DNA of 64,000 nucleotides from Clostridia bacterium (GCA_017463485.1 JAFTPD010000015.1:31501-95500), one strand, 5' to 3'; shown: positions 27,654 through 37,335, counted from the stretch's first letter. Notes: generated from the letters alone by a model not told the origin. Numbers and translations: made by a program.

Positions 27654-28205
27654 TTATTCGCGCGGGTTAGCGCTTTTTACCTTGTCTATCATATCAAAAA
27701 GCTTGTTGCGAAGCCATTCCGGCTCGATCACGGTAATTCCCGACCGCGCCGCGAATATGGCGCAGAGAAATCTGTCCACATCGTGAAATTCGCAGAGAAA
27801 GCGGCTTCTTTTCTCGGTTGCAATGATGTAGGAGCGCATCTCAAGCACCGTCAGCTTGTCCTTTATCTCAACCGTTGCAGTGTAGGGAATCTGGCTCTGA
27901 ATTATAAGACTGTCAGCACCGTGATCGTCTTGAACAAAGGGATTTTGCGTGATGCTTCTGAACATATCGTCATTTTCAGTCGTGACCATGACGGGGAGAT
28001 TGAATTCAGATTCGTAGTAGTAACCTCCATGCTTTCGGTCAAAGGCTACGGGCGCGCCGTACTGCTTTTTCAGCAGGTCGATATCACGCTGCGCCTGCCT
28101 TGTTGAAATTCCGAAAAATTCCGCGATGCGAGGCGCGTTTGGATAAGAGCCGCGCGTAAGCTCGTTGTGAAACCATTGTATTCTTACGTTTGCTGTCACT
28201 CGCAT
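27654..28205 (-). CDS. HTH-11/WYL-type transcriptional regulator
   Basis: A 183-residue protein. The first 65 residues form a DeoR/HTH-11 winged helix: APRIAEFFGISTRQAQRDIDLLKKQYGAPVAFDRKHGGYYY is the expected recognition and wing region. The rest resembles the start of a WYL-type ligand-sensing region (VEIKDKLTVLEMRSYI, SRFLCEFHDVDRFLCAIF) but is shorter than in full WYL regulators. Its start overlaps the stop of the upstream membrane-protein gene by about 10 nt and has AGGAGG, so the two are co-expressed. It may control that membrane protein. Its ligand is unknown. Confidence 0.75.
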   Translation of the reverse strand: MRVTANVRIQWFHNELTRGSYPNAPRIAEFFGISTRQAQRDIDLLKKQYGAPVAFDRKHGGYYYESEFNLPVMVTTENDDMFRSITQNPFVQDDHGADSLIIQSQIPYTATVEIKDKLTVLEMRSYIIATEKRSRFLCEFHDVDRFLCAIFAARSGITVIEPEWLRNKLFDMIDKVKSANPRE

Positions 28206-29071
28206 TGTTCGGTTGTTTCCTCCTGAATATCAACGGTAGGTTCGGGGAAGGCGTCGGGCGAATCGGAACACTCGCCGCGAGCGATAGTATAAAGGCGTAC
28301 ACCCGATAGTGCCGAAAGTCCAAGCACGGCGAACGCCGCCGCGGTGTAGTGCGGGTCGGCGAGGGGCGAGATAATGCCGTAAATAATGACGGGAATCGAC
28401 GACGCACAGCCGCAGAAAAGAGCTATGGAATGTGCGCCGAGCGAATAGCGGGGAAGCTGTCTGCCGATAAGGTGGCGGACGTCTGCAAGCGTGGCGAACA
28501 TTTCCGCCGCAAGCCCAAACACGAGCAGGGTCTTGATGGGCGAATTCATGGTGACAAAATTATCAAAATACATATAAGCCACAATGGATATCAGCCACAG
28601 AACGGTAGCAAATCCCAAGAGCGCGACGACATTTGCAGTTGGCACGGCTTTGCGCGCCCTGAAAAAGAAAGATGCAAAGTAGAATGCCGACAGAATTCCA
28701 CAAGCTACGGTTGCCACTGCGACAGTGTCGCTCTGACCGTTGACAAAATATAATATCCCCCATATCACGCTGACGGCAAGAACCGTAGCGGCGGCGATCA
28801 GCTCAAAAACACCGTTTGGCTTGTCGCTTGCGGGCGTTGTATTCAAACCGTCCTTTTTGACTATGAACGCCGACAGCAACAGCCAGATGACTCCGCCGAC
28901 GTAAAACAACGTAAAAATGACGGTCAAGGCGTTTGACTTAAAATATCCCACGCCTGCGTCGTAATTCACAAGCAGCATAAGTGAGCCGAAGATCGCGCCC
29001 ACTGCCGCCAATATTGCGGCTATCGCCGCGCAAAGCCTCGCGCACATGCGGGAGGAAGGTGTGCTTTTCAT
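28196..29071 (-). CDS. multi-pass membrane protein of unknown function
   Basis: A 291-residue protein with about eight hydrophobic segments spread over its length (for example AIAAILAAVGAIFGSLMLL, VIFTLFYVGGVIWLLLSAF, ATVLWLISIVAYMYF) and an acidic 35-residue cytoplasmic tail. AAGGAAT lies before the ATG. I do not recognise a family; it has no transporter signature I can name. It is the first gene of a two-gene operon with the WYL-type regulator, so the pair may be a self-regulated membrane unit. Confidence 0.6.
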   Translation of the reverse strand: MKSTPSSRMCARLCAAIAAILAAVGAIFGSLMLLVNYDAGVGYFKSNALTVIFTLFYVGGVIWLLLSAFIVKKDGLNTTPASDKPNGVFELIAAATVLAVSVIWGILYFVNGQSDTVAVATVACGILSAFYFASFFFRARKAVPTANVVALLGFATVLWLISIVAYMYFDNFVTMNSPIKTLLVFGLAAEMFATLADVRHLIGRQLPRYSLGAHSIALFCGCASSIPVIIYGIISPLADPHYTAAAFAVLGLSALSGVRLYTIARGECSDSPDAFPEPTVDIQEETTEQCE

Positions 29072-29440
29072 AGGGAATTCCTTTCAAAAATGCATATTCA
29101 TATATATTATAATCCAAACACGTGAACATTCTGTAAACAAAAATCGCTTCAAACGGTCTTTTTTAAATTTTTTGCGCTCGAAACACAAAAATGTTTGCTA
29201 AATGTAAACACGCGGCTGAATTTTGGTTATTATTACATTGCGACAGCCCATCAGCGGCTGTCAAAAGTCATCCTTTTTATTATATATACGCGCGTGCGCA
29301 CGTGAGAGAGGCAAAATTGCCGTCAAAATCGCGTTTCGACGGCGGTGAGTCGAAGAAAACAAGATAGAAGTTTGTGCATAGTATACAAAACAGAATTGAA
29401 AAGTTCGTGCAATTTCGTAGAGAAAAATTTTGAAAAACTA
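29072..29440. other. gene-free divergent intergenic region
   Basis: This region lies between the minus-strand membrane protein and the S10 promoter. It has a minus-strand TATAAT at 29106-29111 without a good -35, a stem GACAGCC/GGCTGTC (29242-29248/29256-29262), and a 24-nt perfectly alternating pyrimidine-purine tract at 29281-29304. No gene is seen. Confidence 0.6.
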
Positions 29441-29469
29441 TTGAAAAAAATGCAAAAATATAGTATAAT
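29441..29469 (+). promoter_or_regulatory. main promoter of the S10-spc-alpha ribosomal protein cluster
   Basis: TTGAAA (29441-29446), 17-bp spacer, TATAAT (29464-29469). No other comparable promoter lies before rpsJ. The predicted start near 29476 gives a leader of about 310 nt. Confidence 0.85.
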
Positions 29470-29475
29470 AGTGGA

Positions 29476-29786
29476 GCTTGATGTGCGTTGATGCAGGAGG
29501 TTGCTCGCAGGATTCCGATGTCCTGAGAGGTAATTTCTGCGGAGTATGTCCGAAAATCGGGCGAAAAAAGCTTTCGGCAAGCGCAAATGTGTGTACCTTA
29601 ACCCGTAGTATGCGGTCGCAAACCAAAAATATTGGCGCAGACCGTTTTTTATGGGAAGAAAAAAGGAACGCACGGACGAGTGCTGAACCACCTTTCCCCG
29701 CTTTTTGAAAGTCGCTGAGTCCCGAGTCGCCAAAATACGGGGACGGCGCTCGCGGCAAGGCGAAATTTTAAAAGGAGGAAAAATCA
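29476..29786 (+). promoter_or_regulatory. structured leader of rpsJ with a candidate attenuator
   Basis: The 310-nt leader holds several stems (CAGGA/TCCTG near 29510-29525, CCGAA/TTCGG near 29548-29577). One terminator-like hairpin pairs GCGGTC (29612-29617) with GACCG (29640-29644), has an inner CCAA/TTGG pair, and ends in six T (29645-29650), 137 nt before the S10 start. This layout suits transcription attenuation of the operon, for example by a ribosomal protein; the identity of any ligand is unknown. Confidence 0.55.
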
Positions 29787-30098
29787 ATGGCAGTAAAGGA
29801 AAAGATCAGAGTTCGTCTTAAGAGCTACGACCACACGCTCATCGATGCTGCGGCAGAGAAGATCGTGGCTGTTGCAAAGGCAAACGGTTCCGAGGTTTCC
29901 GGTCCTATCCCGCTTCCCACCGATCGCGAGATCGTAACGATCCTTCGTGCGGTTCACAAGTATAAGGATAGCCGTGAGCAGTTCGAGACCAGAACTCACA
30001 AGAGACTGATCGACATCATGAAGCCCTCTCAGAAGACTGTAGATGCGCTCATGAACGTTGAGTTGCCTGCAGGCGTTGAGATCGAGGTTAAGCTTTAA
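29787..30098 (+). CDS. rpsJ: 30S ribosomal protein S10
   Basis: A 103-residue protein and first gene of the supercluster. [22 protein letters not shown] and the [21 protein letters not shown] segment are canonical. S10 is part of the 30S head and doubles as the transcription antitermination factor NusE. AAAGGAGG is just upstream. Unusually, 213 nt separate it from rplC. Confidence 0.98.
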   Translation: MAVKEKIRVRLKSYDHTLIDAAAEKIVAVAKANGSEVSGPIPLPTDREIVTILRAVHKYKDSREQFETRTHKRLIDIMKPSQKTVDALMNVELPAGVEIEVKL

Positions 30099-30300
30099 TC
30101 GGAGAGCTTAAACGCGACAAACGAGTCGGGCGTATCCCGACAAAGGGCGGTGACCGCTGACCCACGGAAATCCGCAAAGTGCGAAAGCGCGCAAAGAGAA
30201 CAGCCGACACGAAAGTGGCTCGGTAACTTTGTAAGTCAAGTTGCCCTTGGGATGTCAGATCTTGACTACTCACCCTTGGTCAACCAATAATTTACAGGAG
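30099..30300 (+). other. structured 200-nt spacer between rpsJ and rplC
   Basis: There is no gene here. Stems seen include GTCGGG/CCCGAC (30125-30130/30136-30141), GCGG/CCGC (30147-30150/30154-30157), AGCC/GGCT capped by GAAA (about 30201-30219) and GGTAACTT/AAGTTGCC (about 30222-30245). There is no terminator T-run, so transcription should pass through. It is a candidate translational control or RNA-processing region. Confidence 0.45.
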
Positions 30301-30311
30301 GAAAACAGAAA

Positions 30312-30941
30312 ATGAAAAAGGGTATTATCGGTAAGAAAATCGGTATGACTCAGATCTTCGACGAGAACGGAAACGTTATCCCCGTAACGCTCGTTGAGGT
30401 AGGTCCTTGTGTGGTAGCACAGAAGAAGACCGCAGAAAACGACGGTTATGACGCCGTTCAGCTTGGCTTCATGGAAATCAAGGAGAAGCACGTAAACAAG
30501 GCTGAGAAAGGTCATTTTGCAAAGAACGGACTTGCTGCAAAGAAGCACCTCAAGGAATTCCGCTTTGATGATTGCTCCCAGTACAATGTCGGCGACGTCA
30601 TTACCGTCGAAACCTTCGCCGTAGGCGAAAAGGTCGACGTAACAGGTATGACCAAGGGACACGGCTACACGGGCGTTGTAAAGCGTTGGAATCACCACAT
30701 GCTTCAGAAGACTCACGGCGTTGGTCCTATCCACCGTCAGCCCGGTTCCATGGGCTCTATTGACCCTGCAAGAATCTTCAAGAATCACAAGATGGCAGGT
30801 CAGTACGGTAACGAGCAGGTAACTGTTCAGAATCTCAAAATCGTAAAGATCGACAGCGAAAAGAACCTTATCGCCATCAAGGGCGCTATCCCCGGTGCTC
30901 GCGACGGTATCGTGTTCGTACGCGACGCGATCAAAGCATAA
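30312..30941 (+). CDS. rplC: 50S ribosomal protein L3
   Basis: A 209-residue early-assembly 23S-binding protein of the peptidyl-transferase region. [20 protein letters not shown] is the standard start, and the segment GTMGSIDP-like ([21 protein letters not shown]) holds the conserved loop near the catalytic centre. AGGAGG precedes the ATG. Length is typical. Confidence 0.98.
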   Translation: MKKGIIGKKIGMTQIFDENGNVIPVTLVEVGPCVVAQKKTAENDGYDAVQLGFMEIKEKHVNKAEKGHFAKNGLAAKKHLKEFRFDDCSQYNVGDVITVETFAVGEKVDVTGMTKGHGYTGVVKRWNHHMLQKTHGVGPIHRQPGSMGSIDPARIFKNHKMAGQYGNEQVTVQNLKIVKIDSEKNLIAIKGAIPGARDGIVFVRDAIKA

Positions 30942-30961
30942 GCGGAAGGAGGATATAAAAC

Positions 30962-31588
30962 ATGCCAAACGTTAGTGTATACAACATGGCAGGAGAAGTC
31001 GTGGGAACGATGGCTCTTGCAGACGCTATTTTCGGCGCAGACATCAATGCTGCTGTCCTTCACGCCGCAACCAGAGCATATTTGCTCAACCAGAGACAGG
31101 GCACACAGTCCACTCTCACCCGCTCCGAGGTATCGGGCGGCGGCAGAAAGCCCTGGAGACAGAAGGGAACAGGCCGTGCGCGTCAGGGCTCTACCCGTTC
31201 TCCTCAGTGGACACACGGCGGTATCGCGCTGGGTCCGAAGCCCCGCTCTTATCGCACCGATCTGAACAAGAAGACGAAGCGTATCGCTCTGTTCAGCGCA
31301 CTTTCCGCTAAGGTAGCGGAGGGCAAGCTTATCGTTATGGACGACATCAAGTGCAACGAGTACAAGACCAAGACCATGACTGCTATGCTCAAGGCGCTGG
31401 GCGTTGACAGCCGCGCGCTGATCGTTCTTCCTGAAGTTAACAACTTCACCGTAAAGAGCTGCGCAAACATTCAGAAGGTTGAAACTTGCATCGCAGGCAC
31501 GATCAACGTATACTCCATTCTGAAGGCTGATAAGATGATCATTACCGCTGCAGCTGTTAAGAAGCTCGAGGAGGTATATGTCAAATGA
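30962..31588 (+). CDS. rplD: 50S ribosomal protein L4
   Basis: A 208-residue component of the peptide exit tunnel. The RNA-binding loop GGGRKPWRQKGTGRARQGS is intact. In several bacteria L4 also represses its own operon, which makes it a candidate regulator of the leader at 29476. It overlaps rplW by ATGA. Confidence 0.97.
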   Translation: MPNVSVYNMAGEVVGTMALADAIFGADINAAVLHAATRAYLLNQRQGTQSTLTRSEVSGGGRKPWRQKGTGRARQGSTRSPQWTHGGIALGPKPRSYRTDLNKKTKRIALFSALSAKVAEGKLIVMDDIKCNEYKTKTMTAMLKALGVDSRALIVLPEVNNFTVKSCANIQKVETCIAGTINVYSILKADKMIITAAAVKKLEEVYVK

Positions 31589-31887
31589 AAATGCTTGAGG
31601 ATGTAATCATTAAGCCGATTATCACCGAGGCTACCATGGATATGCTCGCCGGCGAGACTAAGAAGTATGCGTTCAAGGTACAGCGCAGCGCAACCAAGCC
31701 TGAGGTTGCGGCAGCAGTTGAGGCAATGTTCCCCGGCACTAAGGTTGCCGCTGTCAACATTATCAACATGAAGAAGAAGCCGAAGCGCATGGGCGTTCAC
31801 TACGGATACACCTCCGAGTGGAAGAAAGCTATCGTCACCCTGGCTGCTGATTCCAAGTCCATCGAGTTCTTCGAAGGACTCATTTAA
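31585..31887 (+). CDS. rplW: 50S ribosomal protein L23
   Basis: A 100-residue protein at the exit of the peptide tunnel, docking site for trigger factor and SRP. It starts inside the rplD stop (ATGA overlap), which indicates coupled translation. EDVIIKPIITEATM and the basic loop KKKPKRMG are family features. Confidence 0.96.
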   Translation: MKMLEDVIIKPIITEATMDMLAGETKKYAFKVQRSATKPEVAAAVEAMFPGTKVAAVNIINMKKKPKRMGVHYGYTSEWKKAIVTLAADSKSIEFFEGLI

Positions 31888-31906
31888 GGAAGGGAGGTCT
31901 AAATAA

Positions 31907-32740
31907 ATGGCAACAATTAAGTATAAACCGACGACACCTGCGAGAAGAAATATGTCGGTGCCGGATTATAAGGCTGTCATCACAAAGGATACTCCTGAGA
32001 AGAGCCTTGTAGTAATCAAGAAGAAGCACGCAGGTCGTAACAGCTACGGCCGCATCACCGTTCGCCACCGCGGCGGCGGAAACAAGGTCAAGTACAGAAT
32101 TATCGACTTCAAGCGCCAGAGCACTGCTCCCGCAACCGTTGTCGCTATTGAGTACGACCCCAACCGTACTGCATATATCGCACTCCTCCAGAACGAGGCT
32201 GGCGATAAGAGCTACATCATCGCTCCCGAATCTCTCAAGGTCGGCGACGTTGTGTACTCCGGTGCAGAAGCGGATATCAAGGTAGGTAACACCCTTCCCC
32301 TTGCAAACATTCCTACCGGTACCTTCATCCACAACGTAGAGCTTTATCCCGGCAAGGGCGCACAGCTTGTTCGCTCCGCAGGCGTTATGGCTCAGCTCGT
32401 TTCCAAGGATGGCGGTATCGCTCAGGTGCGTCTGCCCTCGGGTGAGGTAAGAATCATCCGCCTTGACTGTAAGGCAACCATCGGTCAGGTCAGCAACTAT
32501 GAGCATGACACTGTTAAGGTTGGTAAAGCGGGTAAGACTCGCCATAAGGGCATCCGCCCCACAGTCCGCGGTTCTGTAATGAACCCCTGCGATCACCCTC
32601 ACGGTGGTGGTGAAGGAAGATCTCCTATCGGTCATCCGTCGCCTGTAACCCCTTGGGGTAAGCCTGCACTTGGCTATAAGACGAGAAACAAGAAGGCTCG
32701 CACCGACAAGTTTATCGTCAAGCGCAGAAATGCTAAATAA
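31907..32740 (+). CDS. rplB: 50S ribosomal protein L2
   Basis: A 277-residue protein needed for subunit joining and peptidyl transfer. The conserved C-terminal segment [18 protein letters not shown], with the functionally important His, is intact, as is the [27 protein letters not shown]-type RNA-binding start. GGGAGG precedes the ATG. Confidence 0.98.
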   Translation: MATIKYKPTTPARRNMSVPDYKAVITKDTPEKSLVVIKKKHAGRNSYGRITVRHRGGGNKVKYRIIDFKRQSTAPATVVAIEYDPNRTAYIALLQNEAGDKSYIIAPESLKVGDVVYSGAEADIKVGNTLPLANIPTGTFIHNVELYPGKGAQLVRSAGVMAQLVSKDGGIAQVRLPSGEVRIIRLDCKATIGQVSNYEHDTVKVGKAGKTRHKGIRPTVRGSVMNPCDHPHGGGEGRSPIGHPSPVTPWGKPALGYKTRNKKARTDKFIVKRRNAK

Positions 32741-32754
32741 GGAGGGAATATTAA

Positions 32755-33030
32755 ATGAGCAGAAGCCTTAAGAAAGCTCCTTTCGTTGAAGAGAAGCTCT
32801 ATGCAAGAGTTTGCGCAATGAATGAGAAGAATGAAAAGAAAGTGCTCAAGACCTGGTCGAGAGCATCCACGATATTCCCGGACTTTGTAGGTCATACTAT
32901 CGCAGTGCATGATGGTAAGAAACACGTTCCGGTATATATCACAGAGGAAATGGTCGGTCATAAGCTTGGAGAGTTTGCACCTACCCGTACCTTTAAGGGC
33001 CACGCAGGCTCTAAGACGTCGAATAAGTAA
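32755..33030 (+). CDS. rpsS: 30S ribosomal protein S19
   Basis: A 91-residue head protein of the 30S subunit. [15 protein letters not shown] and [21 protein letters not shown] are canonical. It is 14 nt after rplB with GGAGGG as ribosome site. Confidence 0.97.
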   Translation: MSRSLKKAPFVEEKLYARVCAMNEKNEKKVLKTWSRASTIFPDFVGHTIAVHDGKKHVPVYITEEMVGHKLGEFAPTRTFKGHAGSKTSNK

Positions 33031-33047
33031 GAGGGAGGAGATAAGAA

Positions 33048-33383
33048 ATGGAAGCAGCTGCATATTTAAAGCATGCAAGAATTTCCCCTCGCAAGGTGCA
33101 GATCGTTCTTGACCTTATCAGAGGAAAAGATACAGACACTGCTATGGCGATTCTGAAGAACACTAACAGAGGTGCAACCGAGTGCCTCGTGAAGCTTCTC
33201 AAGAGCGCAGTAGCAAATGCTGAAAACAACTTCCACATGGATGGCTCTAAGCTCTTCGTTTCCGAGTGCTTTGTAACTCCGGGTCCTACAATGAAGCGTA
33301 TGATGCCCAGAGCAAAGGGAAGCGCAGACCGTATCCTTAAGAGAACCAGCCATGTAACCATTGTGGTTAAGGAAAGAGATTAA
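33048..33383 (+). CDS. rplV: 50S ribosomal protein L22
   Basis: A 111-residue tunnel-lining protein. Its start [25 protein letters not shown] and the beta-hairpin region ending [22 protein letters not shown], which contacts the exit tunnel and macrolide site, are intact. Confidence 0.97.
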   Translation: MEAAAYLKHARISPRKVQIVLDLIRGKDTDTAMAILKNTNRGATECLVKLLKSAVANAENNFHMDGSKLFVSECFVTPGPTMKRMMPRAKGSADRILKRTSHVTIVVKERD

Positions 33384-33402
33384 GAAAGGGAGGCCAGAAC
33401 GA

Positions 33403-34245
33403 ATGGGACAGAAAGTGAATCCCCACGGCTTGCGCGTGGGCGTAATTAAGAACTGGGATTCAAGATGGTTCGCTAAAGACGAAGTGTTCGGCGATACCCT
33501 TGTTTCCGACTACAACATCAGAAAGTATCTGAAGGGCGCACTGCAGGAGGCAGGCGTTCCGAAGATCGAGATCGAGCGTGACAGCCACCGTGTTCGCGTA
33601 TTCATTCACTGCGCGAAGCCCGGTATGGTAATCGGCCGTGGCGGTAGCGAGATCGAAAAGTATAAGAAGGAGCTGGAGAAGATGGTGGGCATGCCCGTCG
33701 CTCTCAACGTAGTAGAGATCAGAACTCCTGACCTCAACGCACAGCTCGTAGCAGAAAACATTGCAGGACAGCTGGAGCGTCGTACCTCCTTCCGCCGTGC
33801 TATGAAGATGGCTCTCCGCAACACCATGAGAATGGGTGCGAAGGGAATCAAGATCTCTTGCTCCGGTCGACTTGGCGGCGCAGAGATTGCTCGTACCGAG
33901 CACTATCACGAGGGAACTATCCCGCTGCAGACTATCCGTGCAGATATCGAGTACGGTTTCTGGGAAGCAAACACCACTTACGGTAAGATCGGTGTTAAGG
34001 TATGGATTTACAAGGGAGAGATCCTCTCCGAGGTAAACCGTCCCGCAGCTCAGAACGCTCGTGCAGATCGCCCCGACCGTAAGTTCGGTGACCGCCGTCA
34101 GGGTGGTGATCGCCGTCAGGGTGGAGACCGCCGTCAGGGCGGAGATCGCCGTCAGGGCGGTGACCGTCGCTTCGGTGGCAATCGCCCCGCAGGCGAAAGA
34201 GCTCCCAGAGCTCCCAGAACTCCGAAAGAAGGAGGCGCGAACTAA
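33403..34245 (+). CDS. rpsC: 30S ribosomal protein S3 with a DRRQGG-repeat tail
   Basis: A 280-residue protein; the ATG at 33403 (GGGAGGCC upstream) gives the standard start [22 protein letters not shown]. The KH domain has [12 protein letters not shown]. The C-terminal 55 residues after the conserved S3 core are a basic extension with four DRRQGG units plus DRRFGG, encoded by five 18-bp repeats, and an Arg/Pro-rich end. S3 lies at the mRNA entry channel, so the tail may add RNA contacts. This is inference; Arg-rich S3 tails are known in other Clostridia. Confidence 0.97.
   Translation: MGQKVNPHGLRVGVIKNWDSRWFAKDEVFGDTLVSDYNIRKYLKGALQEAGVPKIEIERDSHRVRVFIHCAKPGMVIGRGGSEIEKYKKELEKMVGMPVALNVVEIRTPDLNAQLVAENIAGQLERRTSFRRAMKMALRNTMRMGAKGIKISCSGRLGGAEIARTEHYHEGTIPLQTIRADIEYGFWEANTTYGKIGVKVWIYKGEILSEVNRPAAQNARADRPDRKFGDRRQGGDRRQGGDRRQGGDRRQGGDRRFGGNRPAGERAPRAPRTPKEGGAN
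34090..34179 (+). repeat. five tandem 18-bp coding repeats in rpsC
   Basis: Units start at 34090, 34108, 34126, 34144 and 34162. The first four encode DRRQGG and the fifth DRRFGG. Alternating third-base changes separate neighbouring units. Confidence 0.9.
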
Positions 34246-34247
34246 TC

Positions 34248-34661
34248 ATGTTGATGCCTAAGAAAGTAAAATTCCGCAGAGTACACCGCGGAAGACTGAA
34301 GGGTAAGGCAGCAAGAGGTACTACCCTTGCTTACGGTACGTACGGACTTGTAGCAACCGAGCCCGCATGGATCTCCAGTGTACAGATCGAGGCAGCCCGT
34401 ATCGCAATGACACGTTACATTAAGCGTGGCGGTAAGGTTTGGATCAAGATTTTCCCGGATAAGCCTATCACAGAGAAGCCTGCTGAGACCCGAATGGGTT
34501 CCGGTAAGGGTGCTGTTGAGTACTGGGTAGCAGTTGTTAAGCCGGGCCGCATTATGTTTGAGATGGACGGTGTTGATGTAGAGGTAGCAAGAGAGGCTAT
34601 GCGTCTTGCAAGCCACAAGCTGCCCATCAAGACCAAGTTCATCGTAAAAGAGGAGGCATAA
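34248..34661 (+). CDS. rplP: 50S ribosomal protein L16
   Basis: A 137-residue protein at the A-site/L7-L12 stalk base. [21 protein letters not shown] and the conserved [23 protein letters not shown] block are present. It starts 2 nt after rpsC, with GGAGG inside the rpsC end. Confidence 0.97.
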   Translation: MLMPKKVKFRRVHRGRLKGKAARGTTLAYGTYGLVATEPAWISSVQIEAARIAMTRYIKRGGKVWIKIFPDKPITEKPAETRMGSGKGAVEYWVAVVKPGRIMFEMDGVDVEVAREAMRLASHKLPIKTKFIVKEEA

Positions 34662-34664
34662 GCT

Positions 34665-34853
34665 ATGAAGGCAAATGAACTCAGAAAAATGACAGCCGAA
34701 GAGCTTGAGAGCAAGCTCTCCGAACTCAAGAAAGAGCTTTTCAACCTCCGTTTCCAGCATGCGATCAATCAGCTTGAGAATCCTCACAAGATGACTGAGG
34801 TTAAGCACGATATCGCAAGAGTAATGACCGTTCTCAATGAGAAGAACGCATAA
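34665..34853 (+). CDS. rpmC: 50S ribosomal protein L29
   Basis: A 62-residue helical protein near the tunnel exit. The [27 protein letters not shown] coiled hairpin is typical. It is 3 nt after rplP. Confidence 0.95.
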   Translation: MKANELRKMTAEELESKLSELKKELFNLRFQHAINQLENPHKMTEVKHDIARVMTVLNEKNA

Positions 34854-34865
34854 GGAGGAACAGTC

Positions 34866-35126
34866 ATGACAGAACAGAGAGCATTGAGAAAGACCAGAGT
34901 CGGTATGATCGTAAGCAATAAGATGGATAAGACCGTTGTCGTTTCTATCGAGGATAACGTAAAGCATCCCACTTACGGCAAGATTATTAAGCGTACACTG
35001 AAGGTTCACGCTCATGATGAGAAGAACGAGTGCGGTGTAGGCGACCGTGTAGAGATCATGGAAACAAGACCGCTGTCCAAGACCAAGAGATGGCGCGTAG
35101 TTGAGATCATCGAAAAGGCAAAATAA
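34866..35126 (+). CDS. rpsQ: 30S ribosomal protein S17
   Basis: An 86-residue OB-fold primary 16S-binding protein with [19 protein letters not shown] and the [16 protein letters not shown] end. AAGGAGGA is just before the start. A 105-nt spacer without gene follows (35127-35231). Confidence 0.97.
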   Translation: MTEQRALRKTRVGMIVSNKMDKTVVVSIEDNVKHPTYGKIIKRTLKVHAHDEKNECGVGDRVEIMETRPLSKTKRWRVVEIIEKAK

Positions 35127-35231
35127 TTATCGGCAATGAAAAAGCTGATGACCGCAGGCTTCAATTTGCGGTCAAGAAAAGAATTCGAATAGTAAATACG
35201 CCGTTGCGTATTGAAACAGTAGGAGGAAAAA

Positions 35232-35600
35232 ATGATTCAGCAACAGACATTGATGAAGGTTGCCGATAACACCGGCGCTAAAGAGCTGATGTGCATTCGC
35301 GTTCTGGGCGGAACAGGCCGCAGATACGCAAACATTGGCGACGTCGTTGTGTGCGCTGTAAAGAAGGCAGCACCCGGCGGTGTAGTAAAGAAGGGTGACG
35401 TTGTAAAGGCCGTTGTCGTAAGAAGCGTACACGGTGTTCACCGTCCCGACGGTTCGTATATCAAGTTCGACGAGAACGCAGCCGTAATCATCAGAGAAGA
35501 CAAAACGCCCAGAGGCACTCGTATTTTTGGCCCTGTGGCAAGAGAGCTTCGTGAGAAGGATTACCTTAAGATCCTCTCTCTCGCTCCCGAAGTACTGTAA
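35232..35600 (+). CDS. rplN: 50S ribosomal protein L14
   Basis: A 122-residue interface protein. [20 protein letters not shown] and the [30 protein letters not shown] end are near-universal for the family. AGGAGG precedes the ATG. Confidence 0.98.
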   Translation: MIQQQTLMKVADNTGAKELMCIRVLGGTGRRYANIGDVVVCAVKKAAPGGVVKKGDVVKAVVVRSVHGVHRPDGSYIKFDENAAVIIREDKTPRGTRIFGPVARELREKDYLKILSLAPEVL

Positions 35601-35614
35601 GGAGGTATCGCAAA

Positions 35615-35971
35615 ATGGCAAATCTTCATATTAAAAAGGGCGATACCGTTATCGTACTGTCCGGTGACGACAAGGGCGTCAAGGGCGAGGTTATCGCAGT
35701 TTCTCCCGAAGAGGGAAAAGTAATCGTTAAGGACGTAAACGTAATTCACAAGCACGTTAAGCCCCGCCGTCAGGGTGAGGCAGGCGGCATCGTTGATGCT
35801 GAGGGTGCTATCTATGCGTCCAAAGTTGCTCACTACTGCCCCGATTGTAAGAAGGGTGTAAGAGTAAAGACCGTGAGAACCGCTGATGAGAAGGGCAAGA
35901 CCGTTTCCATCGCTTGCGCAAAGTGCGGCAAGGTTCTCAGAACTGAGACTGTCAAGGGAGGTAAGAACTAA
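35615..35971 (+). CDS. rplX: 50S ribosomal protein L24
   Basis: A 118-residue KOW-domain assembly initiator ([19 protein letters not shown]). The C-terminal half adds two Cys pairs (CPDCKKG and CAKCGK), so a zinc site is likely. The stop shares a base with the rplE start. Confidence 0.97.
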   Translation: MANLHIKKGDTVIVLSGDDKGVKGEVIAVSPEEGKVIVKDVNVIHKHVKPRRQGEAGGIVDAEGAIYASKVAHYCPDCKKGVRVKTVRTADEKGKTVSIACAKCGKVLRTETVKGGKN

Positions 35972-36513
35972 TGGCAAGACTTAGAGATATGTACAAGTCA
36001 GAGGTTGCTCCTGCCCTGATGAAGAAGTTCGAATACAAGAGCGTAATGCAGATCCCCAAGCTGGACAAGATCGTTATCAACGTCGGTACGGGTGATGCAA
36101 AGGATAACTCCAAGGTTATCGACTCTGTAATCGCAGAGATCTCCGCTATCTCCGGACAGAAGGCAGTTCCCACTTACGCACGTAAGTCGGTAGCAAACTT
36201 CAAGCTCCGTGAGGGCATGAAGATCGGCGTTAAGGTTACTCTCCGCGGCGATAGAATGTACGAGTTCGTAGACAGACTCTACAACTTTGCACTCCCCCGC
36301 GTGCGTGACTTTAAGGGTATCAACCCCAACGCATTTGACGGTCGCGGAAACTACTCCCTCGGCCTCAAAGAGCAGCTTCTCTTCCCTGAAATCGAGTACG
36401 ATAAGGTAGAGAAGATCCGCGGTATGGATATCTGCTTCGTAACGACTGCAAACACCGACGAGGAAGCTCGTGAGCTTCTCCGCCTGATGGGCGCACCGTT
36501 CGCAAAAAACTAA
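35971..36513 (+). CDS. rplE: 50S ribosomal protein L5
   Basis: A 180-residue 5S-rRNA-binding protein ([46 protein letters not shown]). It overlaps rplX by one nt (TAATG), implying coupled translation. Confidence 0.98.
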   Translation: MARLRDMYKSEVAPALMKKFEYKSVMQIPKLDKIVINVGTGDAKDNSKVIDSVIAEISAISGQKAVPTYARKSVANFKLREGMKIGVKVTLRGDRMYEFVDRLYNFALPRVRDFKGINPNAFDGRGNYSLGLKEQLLFPEIEYDKVEKIRGMDICFVTTANTDEEARELLRLMGAPFAKN

Positions 36514-36528
36514 TAGGAGGTAACTGAA

Positions 36529-36714
36529 ATGGCAAAGAAGTCTATGATTAACAAGCAGCAGGCAGAGCCTAAATTCTCTACCCGCCGCTACAATCGCTGC
36601 AAGATCTGCGGCCGTCCCCACGCTTACCTCCGTAAGTACGGTATCTGCCGTATCTGCTTCCGTAACCTGGCATACAAGGGCGAGATCCCCGGTGTAAAGA
36701 AGTCCTCTTGGTAA
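36529..36714 (+). CDS. rpsN: 30S ribosomal protein S14, zinc-binding type
   Basis: A 61-residue C+ (type Z) S14. Zinc ligands are CKIC and CRIC spaced as in Bacillus rpsN1. The long zinc-independent form is absent here. The next spacer (36715-36915) is unusually long. Confidence 0.97.
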   Translation: MAKKSMINKQQAEPKFSTRRYNRCKICGRPHAYLRKYGICRICFRNLAYKGEIPGVKKSSW

Positions 36715-36905
36715 TAAGAGAACATCACGCCACGGTGTGAAGCAAAAACACAAATTCATTTTATAAAATAAGATGAAGATCATCCCGCAAGGATGAACCC
36801 CCACCTATCGGTAGGAAGTTCTGCGCCTTCGGGCGTTGAACTTAACCCCCGGTATGCCGCCACTCTACATCAGTGGCAGCAAGATAATAATAACTTGCAT
36901 CAGGA
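36715..36905 (+). other. structured 190-nt spacer between rpsN and rpsH
   Basis: There is no gene. Stems include TCATCC/GGATGA (about 36779-36795), CCTA/TAGG, AAGTTC..CGCC capped by TTCG and closed by GGCG..GAACTT (about 36816-36843), and CCACT/AGTGG (about 36859-36876). The nested UUCG hairpin is particularly stable. It is a candidate site for regulation of the spc half of the cluster. Confidence 0.45.
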
Positions 36906-36915
36906 GGAATTTAAA

Positions 36916-37314
36916 ATGCAAATGTCAGATGTAATTGCCGATATGCTCACAAGAATCAGAAATGCTAACACTGTTAAGCATGCAACTGTTGACATTCCGG
37001 CATCCAATATGAAGAAAGCCATCGCTCAGATTCTCAGTGACGAAGGCTACATCAAGGGCTTTACCACAATCGATGACGGTAAGCAGGGTATCATTCGTAT
37101 CACCCTGAAGTACTTGCCCGGTAAGCAGAAGGTCATTCGTGGAATCAAGCGCGTGTCCAAGCCCGGTCTGCGTATTTACGCAAGCTGTGAGGATATGCCT
37201 AAGGTGATGAACGGTCTTGGTATTGCGATCGTTTCCACCTCCAAGGGTGTCATGACAGACAAGAAGGCTCGCGCCCTCAATATCGGCGGCGAAGTCCTCG
37301 CGTTTGTATGGTAA
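36916..37314 (+). CDS. rpsH: 30S ribosomal protein S8
   Basis: A 132-residue primary 16S-binding protein. The ATG at 36916 with AGGAGG upstream gives [22 protein letters not shown]. The end [27 protein letters not shown] is canonical. An in-frame upstream extension to 36793 covers the structured spacer and was rejected. Confidence 0.97.
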   Translation: MQMSDVIADMLTRIRNANTVKHATVDIPASNMKKAIAQILSDEGYIKGFTTIDDGKQGIIRITLKYLPGKQKVIRGIKRVSKPGLRIYASCEDMPKVMNGLGIAIVSTSKGVMTDKKARALNIGGEVLAFVW

Positions 37315-37335
37315 TGAAACGGGAGGTATAGAAAG

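Noticed and set aside
29323-29787. 154-residue minus-strand ORF over the rpsJ leader
   Set aside because: It is antisense to the leader and promoter, with no start signal. The plus-strand promoter and attenuator explain this region.
26798-34179. Short tandem repeats at 26798-26881 and 34090-34179 considered as CRISPR-like
   Set aside because: They are contiguous in-frame coding repeats without spacers, in a lipoprotein linker and in the S3 tail. No CRISPR array or cas gene is present in the window.
36793-36915. 41-codon upstream extension of rpsH
   Set aside because: It has no ribosome site, covers stable hairpins of the spacer, and the canonical S8 start with AGGAGG is at 36916.
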